Assembly (NCBI GenBank): GCA_021234155.1
Contig: JAJEKV010000016.1
Location: 21,577,863 to 21,641,862 of the forward strand
Origin: Isoetes taiwanensis
Taxonomy: Eukaryota; Streptophyta; Lycopodiopsida; Isoetales; Isoetaceae
Direction of reading: 5' to 3'
Length of the DNA stretch: 64,000 nucleotides
Shown: piece after piece, positions 50,450-61,381 of the stretch
Layout: every line of letters starts with the position of its first letter
How positions within the stretch are numbered: position 1 is the first letter of the stretch
Notes under the pieces: generated by a model
Told to the model about the DNA's origin: nothing
Database searches by the model: none
Seen by the model: only the letters and a program-made list of their open reading frames with translations
Made by a program: the position numbers and the translations under genes

Positions 50450-50577
50450 CGCCAGTTTACAGGGAACAATGGGTTTGGAGCAGTCATCAGCATATCCTAG
50501 GTATATTCTAGCATATACCTACGATATGCCGCAAACCCATATAAGCGAGGGTTTGTCCCCTTAGGGGCAACCCAAAA
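50450..50577 (+). repeat. Double-hairpin cassette C
   Basis: Same order as A and B. The first palindrome (50490-50529) has arms GCATATCCTAGGTATAT and ATATACCTACGATATGC. The second is TTGTCCCCTTAGGGGCAA. A TATA-like CCATATAAGCG lies between the palindromes, as CCACATAAAC does in A and B. Confidence 0.65.
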
Positions 50578-50805
50578 ACCATCTTGGTGTGCCTTTTGCT
50601 AGTTTCCTTTGGCCCCTTTTTAGGTTTATAAAGGTTTGTATGTCCATTGGTATAAAGCTCGACATATGTTTTCAAGAATCCCATTGCATATTATCACAAC
50701 GAAAAATGTGCTCCAATACCCCAAAAAATACCCACCAAAAATGCCTATAAAATCCCCATTTTTTGTAGAACAATGGGGGATAAATTGAATTTTTAGAATG
50801 GGGGT

Positions 50806-51001
50806 ATTTGGCCATAATCCCCCATTCCCTCATTTATAAGATAATACCCTGTTATGATTTGGCCATAATCCCCCTTTTCCATCGTTTAAGATAATACCTT
50901 GTTATGATTTGGCCATAATCACCCTGTCCCTCCCCTGTTATATTTGGCCATAATTCCCCCCTTTAATACCTTGCTATATTTGGCCATCATCCCCCTTTTC
51001 T
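50806..51001. repeat. Minisatellite with TTTGGCCATAATCCCCC units
   Basis: Five copies of a motif close to TTTGGCCATAATCCCCC, separated by related AT-rich spacers (for example TAATACCTTGTTATGA). Unit length varies from about 36 to 55 bp. Confidence 0.8.
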
Positions 51002-51802
51002 GGTTTGTAATTTGCTGGTTATTCTTCTGCAAACATTCTAATCTTAGCATTAATCTTGCTAATAATAATTTGCTTGTGCAAACATTCTAAACAGCGCCAG
51101 TAGAGCCCTGATAATCAAGAAACTAATAACTTACAGCTATTGAAAAGTTACATTGAAACAATTCTTCCCTTTTTTTTTGCAATATACTATCCATAGCATT
51201 TATTTTGAACCCTATATAGTTCTACCCATTCATTGCATATGAATGTCGCTCCGGCGATGTAACTCCATAGTCACCCTTCGTTAAGAATAACATTCTCACC
51301 CACGAGCCTATGGATAGATATCCTTCCACCGTCATGCCTTTATTGTTTTGTAAGTGATGAACTGCAGAAGCAATCTAGGAGTACTAGGAGCAATGATGGA
51401 TGCAATTAGAGATACATATCGGCCGTTGAATTGTAAGAATGAATGGCAAGGAGCAATACGATGAATGGGAAGAGCTGAAAAGTAGGAAAACTTCAGAATG
51501 AAAATTTGGGTAGTAAAAACATGGCATGTAATGTACGTTTGCTTGTCCGCACATCGCCTCCCCGTTGTCGCTTAACTCTATGCTCGCCCCTCATCGATGC
51601 TATAACAAAATCACCCATTTGGAGACATAACCTCCTACTTCTTGATCTTGAGTGTTCTGTAAATGGGGCAAAAACACAGACACGATTGGAGACTTGGATT
51701 CCAAATGAAGACTGAAGGCGGAGAGGATGCACGTAGCGGCGCTAATGTGGCGCTAATGTGAACAATGGAAATCTTGGTGCCAAAATTTGATAAGGTGGTT
51801 GG

Positions 51803-51963
51803 TGCATGTGGGCATGTGCACAGTAGGCGAAAAAAGTAGCCATTATTTTGGTCCGCGATATGATTTTCGAAAAATGCAGGCCAGCATGTGGGCATGTGCA
51901 CAGTAGGCAGAAAAAGTAGCCATTATTTTGGTCCGTGATACGATTTTCGAAAAATACGGGCCA
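51803..51963. repeat. Tandem duplication of about 79 bp
   Basis: Two units, each with GCATGTGGGCATGTGCACAG and GATTTTCGAAAAAT, differing at only a few positions. Confidence 0.8.
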
Positions 51964-53484
51964 TTAATGTGGTTGCAATGAATGCACAAACATGTCCTAT
52001 GAAATTTTGCCATGTGGATGCCAAGTAAGCCTGCTCCTCTTTCTACTTGCCAACTAATACTGACTTTGGAAAAAAATGCGCAAACATCATTGGTCGCGAG
52101 AAACATGACGTGGAATTCTGGCATCCAAGTTATAGGCCATTTTGAGACCCCAAATCCGCCCTAATGAATGTTCATATATTTGAAAGTGACCTTAGAAAGT
52201 GGTAGAGGATTTTTTTGTGAAAAAAATATTGGCCGTTGATTTGGCATGAATCATGATGCCTGGCATATGCTGGAGATCAATGGTCCGCGTGCAATCCTAA
52301 AAACAAAACCCATAATACATGGAAGATGGAACTGTAAGATGTAGGCTTTACTTTTTGAAGCAGAAACACTTGTAAGAGGCCAGTGGTGCAAATACACTAG
52401 AAGAATACAAAAAATATGTAAAGGAAGATGCAACATTTAATCGTCAATTCCAGCAGGCATGTTACAATTCTATAATGATTCAATTGTCCGTTCATTCTTG
52501 AGGATGCCTGTTTCATCACCTAAATTGTGATAACTATGGTATTGTGCAAATCTATATTGCGAGCCAAGCATTCCAGATGCAGTAAGCATTTCGCAAGGAT
52601 TGAACAAAAAGTATGAGGGGCATCATGAAGTGAGAATAATGGATCATGCTCTTGTAATGGACTCCATTTCCTACGTTAAAGAAGCAGCCGATAGGTGCTC
52701 ATAGTTTCCGACGTTGAAGAAGTCATCGATATTGATAAATGAAGTTCTTTTCGCTGGCAACGCGTGTAGTTCTGTTCTAGAACAGGGAGATATTCCCCTA
52801 AAAAAACAGGATGACATTCCCCTCTTGGCGCATGAGCTTCCGATGCATGTAGACATGGTTCTCCCTGGTGGCTCTAAAGTGATGGTAGCAGAGCATACAA
52901 ATTGCAGGAGTCATTGGCATTCTGCAACTGAGTCTTGGCAGCCTATATTTAGTATGAATATCTATGGGCTTCAAGCATAAACTATTGGATGCTTTTCTTG
53001 CAGCAGGCAAGCTGTTTGAACTAGCTGTATGAATGCTTAGCTATCAGGCAACAAGTATATTCTAATAATTTACTGCATTCCAATCCAAATTTAAAGTCAT
53101 TCCATTCATCACTACCACTTCATGAGGGCAACCCATAGTGCCACAACACTTTGTTTGTTAATAGTTTCATAGTTTTATGATCTAATTAAAGACTTGCATG
53201 CAGACATTGTTCTGTTGTGACCTAGAAGCTATTACATGCAAGAAGAGTCTAAAGAAACAATTCAGCGGTTAAAATGACCTAGAAAAGGTATGCAAGAAAG
53301 AGAGAGATTAGGCCACAAAATTCTAACATATACTGCAGATGATAATGGAACTCATCCAATGCCAACAAGATCAAGGAACTCATCCAATGCACGTAAAGAG
53401 AGAACTCTAAGAGCCCAAGCAGCGAGGTGATTTATGATATTTAAATACAATGCAAAAGCACACCTGTAAGCAAAAATAACTTCT
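51964..53484. other. Spacer without a supported gene
   Basis: No exon could be recognised. An 88-codon plus-strand ORF at 52714-52980 starts with ATG but shows no motif; it is mentioned only for completeness. Confidence 0.35.
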
Positions 53485-54168
53485 TCAGGGTCCAAATGCC
53501 TCAGGTGGAGGAGGCTCAAGGTTTAAACCGCGCGTATCTAACAACTGAACAAGAATAAGGTAAGCTACTCCAAGCATAACTGCAATTGCTCCAGTGACCA
53601 CTGCTGTAAGTTGGCCCTTCTCCTTAGCAGCTATGGCTGCAAAACAGCCATATCATCCACCTATTTTAAAGTGACAAAGATGCTGATTTCCACACATAAG
53701 CAATGAGTTTACCTTGTACTTTTTTGTTCTCAACTGAAGCACTTGAAGTGGCATCCAAAATAGAAGTGCCTTCTTCACCTTCTTTCTCTGTGGCCTTAAA
53801 TAACTGAGCTTGCCTTGATTTTCTTTTGTACTCTAGATTGAATGCTGAATTCTGGGAGAACCTAGACACTGGCAATCAGGCATGAATGTGCGTTTCCAAA
53901 GGCATAAAGGCTTCCAATACGATTACATTTTTTTATGTAAAGATGAAGTATACTCATCCTTAAGTTACAAATGAATTGCTCTTCTCTGCAACTATTTGGA
54001 TACAAAATACACATCATATATCTACTTACCTATGTTGCTTATGTTGCTGCAGATTCCTCTGCTTAGGAAATATATATGGTCAGAAAGAGAAGAAGAAAAT
54101 TATTTTCTTTCGAGATTGAATCTAGAGTGCTTACAACGAAAGCTAACACTGGGATTCTGCGACTCCAT
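53485..54168 (-). CDS. Small single-pass membrane protein, probably plastid-targeted, three exons
   Basis: Minus-strand exons 54168-54135 (ends TTCGTT|GTAAGC), 53868-53713 (TTGCCAG| to CAAG|GTAAAC) and 53636-53485 (TTTGCAG| to TGA) join in phase to 113 codons. The N-terminal part is Ser/Arg-rich without acidic residues (MESQNPSVSFRLSRFSQN), like a chloroplast transit peptide. A Glu/Lys-rich middle follows, then KEKGQLTAVVTGAIAV leading into one hydrophobic segment (GVAYLILVQLL) and a Pro-rich end, PPPPEAFGP. An in-frame ATG 39 nt upstream (54207) would add 13 residues. The tail resembles small conserved plant chloroplast membrane proteins of unknown role, from memory only. Confidence 0.7.
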
Positions 54169-54960
54169 CGCCGCACGGCTCCTTTTTTGGGTGTAGCTAA
54201 AATGCATCCATGTCCAACGACACAAGATAATACCGACATCTCGTTACAATAGGATCTCTAGGTAATCTCAGGACTAATCTTCCTGAAGATTTCGGGGTTC
54301 AAGGATTAGGCCAGAAGGAATTTCTGATATACGATTTTGAAAGGCGCAACAGATAAGGGCAACAAAAAAGCTAGATGAGTGAAAGGGAAAAAAAGACGCT
54401 ATTAGTGCACAATTTTATATGACAACGCACGTAAAAGCAGAACTAGGATAACTAGTAGTAAGGCAGGCTTGGGGCAAAGAATTGGATGGGGTGTTGCAGA
54501 TGATAGCCGAATACTGATGCAAAGTGAGGTCTGTAATGATGATAGTCCTAGCTTTATAAATGGATGCATAGAATGTGCATATATTGCAGGATTTTTGCCG
54601 ATGGCATATTCTATTTGTTTGTAGAAATATCATTCTGTTGAGTGTATGTGGAACTCTAACGTGAAGGCTCGTACATTACCAGTATATACTTTGAATAAAA
54701 GCTAATCTCCCAAAGAATACAAAGAATGTGAGGCTAACGTTAGTTGGTGTTAATTAGAAAGAACATGACGTGGATCCTTGCCCTAGTGACTGGCTTTAGG
54801 GTTACGTGGAATTGTGATACAAACCTTGAAATTTTAAAATGCTTTTTTAAGAAACCCACATCCCATATTCGATACCCTTGTTTTGCATTGTCTTCATATG
54901 TTTAAAATATTTGGTCATTTTAATTGTTGCTGGTTAATTGCTTAACCGAGGCAATTGATA

Positions 54961-55958
54961 ATCCTATCCTATCCTATATTATAAAGTTATCCTGTCTGTC
55001 CGTTCTCCATCAAACCCTAGATTATGCCATGTGGCATTGTAATGCCACGTTATCAAACCCTAGATTTTGCATGCCACATCATCAAGCCCTAGACTGTAAA
55101 CGCCACGTAGTATAATCTAGGGTTTGATGATAAAGTTATCCTGTATGTTTGTCCGTCTTCCATCAAACCCTAGATTATGCCATTGGCATTTTTAATGCCA
55201 CGTCATCAAACTCTAGATGGTGCATGCCACATCATCAAGCCCTAGATTGTAAATGCCATGTGGCACAGTCTAGGGTTTGATGATGTGGCACGCAACCATG
55301 TGGCATTTCGTATTGCCATGTCATCAAACCCTAGATTTGATGTGCCACATCATGAAACCCTAGATTGTGTCACGTGACCTCTACAATCTAGGGGTTGATG
55401 ATGTGGTACGTACCATCTAGGGTTTGATGACGTGGCACCTTTTATGGTATATGTCATGCATCAAACCCCAGATTAAGCCACGTGGCATTTTGTATTGCCA
55501 CATATTAAACCTTAGATTTGTGCCACATCATTATGTAGCCACATAAAAGCCACGTGGCATTTTTAATGCTACATCATTAAACCCTAGATTGCACGAGTCA
55601 CATCATCAACACAATCTAGAGTTTGATGATGTGGCACACACCATCATGATGTGTCACTTTTTATGAAGTTATGGTGTAGTCATGCATCAAACCCTAGATT
55701 GTGCCACGTGGTATTTTGTGTTGTCACATCATCAAACCGATAGATTATGCCATGTAGCATTTATAGTGCCACGTCATCAAACCCTAATTGTGCATGCCAC
55801 ATCATCAAATCCTAGATTGTGCTATGTGGCATTTTATATTGCCACGTCATTTAAAGCGTCACGCATCAAATCCTAGATTGCCACATCATTTAAAGTGGCA
55901 CGTCATCAAATCTTAGACATGCCACGTTATCAAACTCTAGATTGTGCCACGTGGCGTT
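54961..55958. repeat. Array of alternating AAACCCTAG and GCCACGTGGC motifs
   Basis: Nearly 1 kb of irregular repeats. One word is ATCAAACCCTAGATT, about 23 recognisable copies in both orientations and roughly 11 with exact AAACCCTA. It alternates with GCCACGTGGCATTTT or its variants (TGCCACGTCATC). The spacing is about 35-45 bp. The block is introduced by TATCCTATCCTATATTATAA and a piece with TTATCCTGTCTGTCCG, partly repeated at about 55133. It could be the subterminal repeat zone of a DNA transposon or a decayed satellite. It contains no gene. Confidence 0.75.
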
Positions 55959-56390
55959 AGACTACAAAACTTGAAAAACAATCTTAGTTGAATTTGGAAT
56001 CAAGGTTCAAGTCCTTATTAACTTACAACAATTGCCAAAAAGTCGCATTTAATTAAAGTGGATCTCATTCCATTCCCATTTTTTTTTTGGAATCCTCTTA
56101 TTTTACACGAAAAGGACAAGGGAAACGTTTAAAATCGCATTATTGCTTTAGAAGATGGCTGTTTTCATATGTGGAAAAAAAATGTTAAGGAAAATTACGT
56201 GGTCTATTTTCGTAAGTTAGCGAGTCGAGAAGGTAAAGAGGACATCTAAAACCAATGAAAGTGGTAGTCTGCCCTGAATTTTTATTCATAAATTATTTCA
56301 CTACATTGTATTTTATAGTGGTTGAAGAGACGATGATGGTCGAGCTATCAAAACTATTATATCGTTTTTGCATGCAAGTCTGAGGGCCTT

Positions 56391-56650
56391 TCTCGACTCG
56401 CGAGTCAGAAAATCAGCTCAAATTGAAAAACGCAGGTCTGAAGGCCTTTCTTGACTCGCGAGTCGAGAAATGTAGCTCAGAGAAAAAATGGGATTTTTTT
56501 TTTCTTTTTTTTATGGCCTTTCTCGACTCGCGAGTCGAGAAAGGCCCTCAGATCTGCATTTTTCAATCTGAGCTACTTTTCTCGACTCGCGAGTCGAGAA
56601 GGGCTTTTAAAGGGGCCTTGAGGGTCTTTCTCGACTCGCAAGGCCCCTTT
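56391..56650. repeat. Cluster of long perfect palindromes (CTCGACT-CGCG-AGTCGAG)
   Basis: Copies: 56391-56408 (one base lost), 56447-56470 (one mismatch), 56515-56546 (32-bp perfect palindrome) and 56579-56600 (22 bp perfect), plus a half site at 56626-56639 and another at 56221-56233. All share CTCGACTCGCGAGTCGAG or its half. Between them the sequence is partly repeated (CTGAGGGCCTTT, AGCTCAGA). The last half site sits in a further inverted repeat, AAAGGGGCCTTG / CAAGGCCCCTTT. Confidence 0.85.
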
Positions 56651-56989
56651 AAGATCCAGGCAAAAATCCTCCCAGAATTTCGTTCGTAACCCATCTTAGA
56701 AAAGATCCAGGCAAAAATTCCTCCCAGAATCACACCCTTTCTGCAACTAAAGACAATACTTGGCAAAATTTCGAAAATATAGAGAATATACAAACAACAA
56801 ACTGCTACAAACTGGAACTCAATGCAACCCCAGAAGAATGCCCTTAAAATTCGAGATAGAAGCAAAGTGACCATTAAAATATATGCGATGTTTTCCCGTC
56901 ATTCCATAATGTGAATACAAAAAAAAAAATCCCGTAAAAAGCAAAACAGAGCTCCATTACAAGTACGATGGAAATTATGCAAAAAGAGC

Positions 56990-57274
56990 TCATTCTTCGT
57001 CTCCTGAGGCAGAATCAACACCATTCTGCTTGTTATGCTTCCTCGCATAGCGCTGGTTTCTCAAGAACTTGGGGTCCATCTAGAGACAAAGAACCAAGGC
57101 AGAGGTCAAATTCAAATAGCACCTACATATTGACAAGCTAAACAAGAGATGACTAAAAATTGACAAACATACCCCTCTTCTCGGGGTATACTTTTGCTTC
57201 GTAGGCCTCTTGATTCCATTCCAGTGAGCCTTATGGGACTGATTATGAGCAGTATGATTCTTAGACTTGGCCAT
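56990..57274 (-). CDS. RPL29: Ribosomal protein eL29 (60S subunit), two exons
   Basis: eL29 is a small, very basic protein of the large cytosolic ribosomal subunit. Minus-strand exon 1, 57274-57173, encodes [20 protein letters not shown] to TPRRG; the intron is 57172-57080 (GTATGT...CTAG); exon 2, 57079-56990, encodes [16 protein letters not shown] and ends GDEE plus TGA. This gives 63 residues, like the 61 of Arabidopsis, with the family signatures NHTAHNQ and [12 protein letters not shown] in place. The start is the conserved MAKSKN methionine. Reading frame and splice sites are intact. Unusual palindromes lie on both sides (56391-56650 and 57848-58009). Confidence 0.95.
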
Positions 57275-57847
57275 GTCTGCTGGATTCACAGAAAAGTGCA
57301 AAGGCTTTAAATGAAATGCCGATCAAACATGCGTGCAGGGATGCAAATAAAACAAAGAAACGGAAGAGGGCGCCATAGCCATACCTCGAAGCCGCCGCCA
57401 TATTAATCCGCCATATTAAAAAATAACGGAAGAGGATGGCAGAAGCCATGCCGCCCACGACTCCCTGCCGAAGCAGAGCCTCCATAATACGAGCTTTAGA
57501 GATGAAAAACAGCAGGGAATCCGACCTTCGCTTCCGACCTTGCTTCCAGCTTCAGAGAATCCGGCCTTTTCTTCCGACCTTTGCTTTCGTTCCTTGCTTC
57601 CAGCTTCCAGCCTTCTATCAATCCCCCTTCAATCTTATCAGAAACTGAGCAACCTGCCTTCTATCAATCCCGCCCCATATCTCTCTAAAGCTACAATGCA
57701 GACTGACAAACTTTTTATCTGGCTGATGCAGGCTCTTTTTATCTGGACGATGCCCTTCTGGCCACCCTTAAGCTAGTTTTAATGCTGATGTTTGCTTTTA
57801 ACACAAGAAAGAAAGAAAAAAAATAAACGAGTGGTGAGGTTTTTACA

Positions 57848-57869
57848 TTCTCGCCTAGCGAGGCGAGAA
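57848..57869. repeat. Palindrome TCTCGCCT-AGCG-AGGCGAGA
   Basis: Arms of 9 bp around a 4-base centre. It is related to the 56391-56650 palindromes, but with GCC/GGC where those have GAC...GTC, a paired change that keeps the symmetry. Confidence 0.7.
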
Positions 57870-57985
57870 AAATATCATTATCTAGTTAACTAAACTAGTT
57901 AGGCGAGGCTGTGGTATTTGTTCTATTAGGCCAGTTGTTGATATGGTAATTATTTTTGTATTGGGGCTCTAGGCCGTCGACGCTT

Positions 57986-58009
57986 ATTCTCGACTACCGA
58001 GTCGAGAAT
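57986..58009. repeat. Palindrome ATTCTCGACT-ACCG-AGTCGAGAAT
   Basis: Perfect 10-bp arms as in the 56.5-kb cluster, but the centre is ACCG instead of CGCG. Confidence 0.75.
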
Positions 58010-58284
58010 GGAGGCAATTATGTGTTTGTTGTATTTGGGCTCCATGCATGTGATTCTATGCACTCTTGACTACCATGTTATTAGTCATTACATTTATTTA
58101 ATTTAGTCATTTAACTTAGTCATTAGATTAATTTAATTTATTATTTAATTAATTATCTAATTAGTTTGATTATATATTAATAATTAATACTTTTCGGTGG
58201 GGGGAGGGGGGACCCTTGCCCCCCTTTGCCCCTCCCGCTCCTCCTTTGCTCCTTTGCCCCTCCCTTCTTCCAACTTATCCCCTT

Positions 58285-58491
58285 TTGCTCTCCTCTCCCC
58301 TCAGTAGTCATTATCTAAGCTTGTCTAGTATCATCATTACTGCAAAGGTTTTTCCCTTGAAAACCTTTCGAGGCAGGGGTTTTTTAATCCTAGTAGTAAT
58401 GATTGTACTAGCCCATTGTATGGGTCCCATGACCTTATTGGTCTCCGTGGACGTTAAAAAAACTATTCTATTCTATTCTATTCTATTCTAT
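58285..58491 (+). mobile_element. LINE 3' end with (TTCTA)n tail, third family
   Basis: Only a 3' UTR of about 200 bp survives. It has the same plan as the LINE at 19060-20938: an outer stem (ATCATTACT / AGTAATGAT), a hairpin GGTTTTTCCCTTGAAAACC (58348-58366), GGGGTTTTTTAA, TATGGGTCCCAT, and then the tail, here TTCTA repeats (58463-58490). It lies in a pyrimidine-rich block where CTTCCAACTTATCCCC occurs before (about 58266) and after (about 58512), possibly a target duplication. Confidence 0.65.
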
Positions 58492-58530
58492 CCCTCCCTG
58501 CCCCTGCCCCTTCTTCCAACTTATCCCCTT

Positions 58531-60654
58531 CCCCTCTTCAACCTATGGCCCCTCCCTCCTTCTCCTCCCACCCTTCTTCTTATCAAGGTGTGCCCATTTT
58601 CTATAGTATGAGTTCCATTTTCAGTCTGAGTCCCAAATTTCGAGATTTGACCCACTTTAATTAAATGCGACTTCAAAATAATAGTTGCACACTTTCAATA
58701 TGCCAAAACAACTTCAAATCTTTGTGGTTTCTCCATCGTGTTCAACAGCATTGCATGTTTCATTATAACACATCACTACCCCACACATTAATACCCCCCT
58801 TCTATGATCAATCACATGGAATGCCCACCAAAGGTGGGCAATATTCTAGTTTTCCATAATAAAGTCCCAAATTACAGATAGCAAGTACTTTTGTTATAAA
58901 ATTTTTTATAAGCCTGCTTGCAGTGCATTGGATTAGTTAATTCTATAAACCTAGCTACACAGATCAAGAACTCTAGAATGTAAATTGATTATACTATTCC
59001 ATAAGCATGTTCCTTGTCTGCAATATATCTCAACAATTTTATTTTACACGTACAATATTTGACATCATAAATAAATGTCAGCATAAGTAAATGTAATGCT
59101 TATATTGGCACTTGCAGCAGGCTCAACTTTTAACTTTAAAGAAAATTAGCCTATGATTCTGTTTTATGTAATTTTATTCTTCTAGATTAACATCTCTAGG
59201 AATGTTTGACTCTAAACTTTGGCTAGTTGTCGTCTTCTATTATATTTGCACTCATTCACAAGTGTATTGCCCCTCATTCTCCAACAATAGACTATTACCT
59301 CATGGAGCTAATCCATGGCAAATCATGCTTTCTATACCACAGAATTCCAACATTTCTAAGACTTGATGCAGAAGCCGTCCCCAAAATCCCTTTACAGTTA
59401 AGACATTCATTGACTTAAAGGGCTTCTATAAACATGATCACGTTTTATCACTCATCGTCATTTGTTTATGCCAGGTTTGAACTTGCTTGCTTACATCATA
59501 TCTACTTTATATGGCAATATATAATTGGTAGTAGTACACACAGAGCAAATATAACATAGGAGCTGATGAAGCGAGCGAGTACAAAGGTGTAAAAGTCTGC
59601 AAAGTCTAGACGAGTCCATGGATTAAAATGCATAAGTCTGTAGTTGGCGTGAGCTGTTTACTATCCAACAGACCTCCAGCTCCTAGCTTTCATAGGAGGT
59701 TCGATTAGCTTTCTGTTATGGCTTCAATTTCACACAAATAAGTTCAAACAAAAACTTGCAGTGCCATAACCTTTATAAGATTAAATCATGGATATGCGAC
59801 TTCTGCCATGCCTGCTCATGAGTAAACATTAAACTTTCTACAATCTTTACTAACTTCAAACTGAATCTGCACAATAAGCAAAAGGAAACCAGTTTCAAAT
59901 TGTTCAGTCATCAATAGTAAATGAATTCAAATAGTTTCAACAAGTGGCAGATAATGAGTTTGAATAGTTTCAACAAGTGGTAGATAATGATTTGAATAGT
60001 TTCAACAAGTGGCAGATGATATGAATGTTCACACAAAAAATGATCAAAGTGTGAAAGCAGCTCTAATGGAAAGCCTTCTTTATGGTTTCTCTCCATCTCT
60101 ACTCTATAACTGTTTAGCAGGCCGAAGCAAGCATGCTAGAGTGGTATACACGAACAGATTTGGATATGCTCCAGCGTGAATACAAGGAAGCTACTCCAAA
60201 ATCTGCAAGAACTTGTTGCATTGGGAACATGATTAGCTTGTATTCCATAAATATTTCTAAGTAAGAAATGGGCATATTTACTAAAAGATGGGCGTATTTA
60301 CCACCTTCGAAAACACTTTGGATCAACTTTCTCTTTTTTTAAGAAGGAAATTATACGAGGAATCATTATCAAAATATAGACTATTATTTCATCATGCATA
60401 AGCACACATTAATATGAAGAGCAGCAACACTAGCAGTATGACGGAGCCATGCTGCATTAATAAAATAGTGATTTTGTTGTAGTAGTAGAAAAAACTTTGA
60501 GACCTGGTTTCATGGAATTGCATGATACAACACATGTCCAACTTACAAAGTGCTACTTTTGCACTTTAAACATGAAAGTTACATATCGTCGAAGAGAGGG
60601 AAGGCGGTCGTTTTTGGCGGTCGTTTTTGGCGACAGAAATTTCGTATTGAGGGG
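58531..60654. other. Noncoding region with a 35-bp minisatellite
   Basis: No exon recognised. At about 59925-60018 a unit containing ATAGTTTCAACAAGTGG is repeated three times. The last stretch (about 60480-60654) should hold the 5' UTR of the LINE that follows, including the duplicated GGCGGTCGTTTTT at 60604-60630. Confidence 0.45.
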
Positions 60655-61369
60655 ATGCCCCCGAAGGCAAAAAAAAGCTATGAAACTGAATACGAAGGAG
60701 ACACTGCCAATTTGTTGGCAGTGATGCACGAATTGAAATCAGAAATCCTAAATCTGAGAGCAGAGGTAGAAGGAATGCGTGGAACCTTAGACGAACTGGT
60801 GGCTCAAAATACAAACTTGAAAAACCAGAATGCTGAGTTGTCTACCAATTTACAGAAACCTTCCACAGATTTTAGAGCGCAGATAATAGCTTTGGAGAAT
60901 AAACTAGCATCATTGATGGCCGAAACCACAAAAGAACAAATGAGGATACACCATCTTTGAAGTATCATCCGGCGAGATAGATCAAGAATCCAGGGCAAAG
61001 AATTTGAAGATTTCGGGACTTCCTGAAATTGATGGAGAAGAGATTGCAGAAACAGTAAGGCGGTTTTTCTCTGAAACAATGCATTTGCATGATCCCCTTC
61101 ATGTAAATTCAAGAAGGCTGGGCAAACCAGGCAATCACACTCGCCCCATCTTGGTAAGGTTTCAAACCAAAGAAGCCAGAGACCGTGTGCTCCAAAATAG
61201 GAGTGCACTCAAGGGAGAGAGAATCTGGTTGGACCTAGATTTAACACCAGGCCAATTAGATGTCAGAAAGAAGGAATGGGCTAAAGTGAAGGAAGCAAGG
61301 GAATCAGGGTTTGTAGCTTACTTAGATCATGCAGGTCGGGGTATAGTTACAAACAAGAAGCATAAATAG
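60655..61369 (+). pseudogene. LINE ORF1: coiled-coil plus RRM-like plus C-terminal domain (one frameshift)
   Basis: ORF1 proteins of LINEs bind their own RNA and act as chaperones. From ATG 60655 (MPPKAKKSYE) the first 100 codons form a heptad-rich coiled coil (HELKSEILNLRAEVEGMRG). The frame meets TGA at 60958-60960. One base shift there continues into EVSSGEIDQESRAKNLKISG, then RRM-like LPEIDGEEIAETVRRFF and RPILVRFQTKEARDRVL, then a C-terminal part with DLTPGQLDVRKKEWAK and GRGIVTNKKHK, ending TAG at 61367. The order matches animal L1-type ORF1 (Transposase_22-like), not the DUF4283/zinc-knuckle ORF1 usual in angiosperm L1. The family call is by eye. Confidence 0.65.
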
Positions 61370-61381
61370 GAAGCAGGGGCC

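Noticed and set aside
54961-55958. CRISPR-like array or telomere tract
   Set aside because: Motifs are in both orientations, vary in spacing and are imperfect; this is a plant nuclear repeat, not CRISPR, and not a continuous CCCTAAA telomere tract.
58216-58611. Pro/Leu/Ser-rich 131-codon ORF
   Set aside because: It translates pyrimidine-rich DNA and the LINE 3' UTR with its tail; no real protein is indicated.
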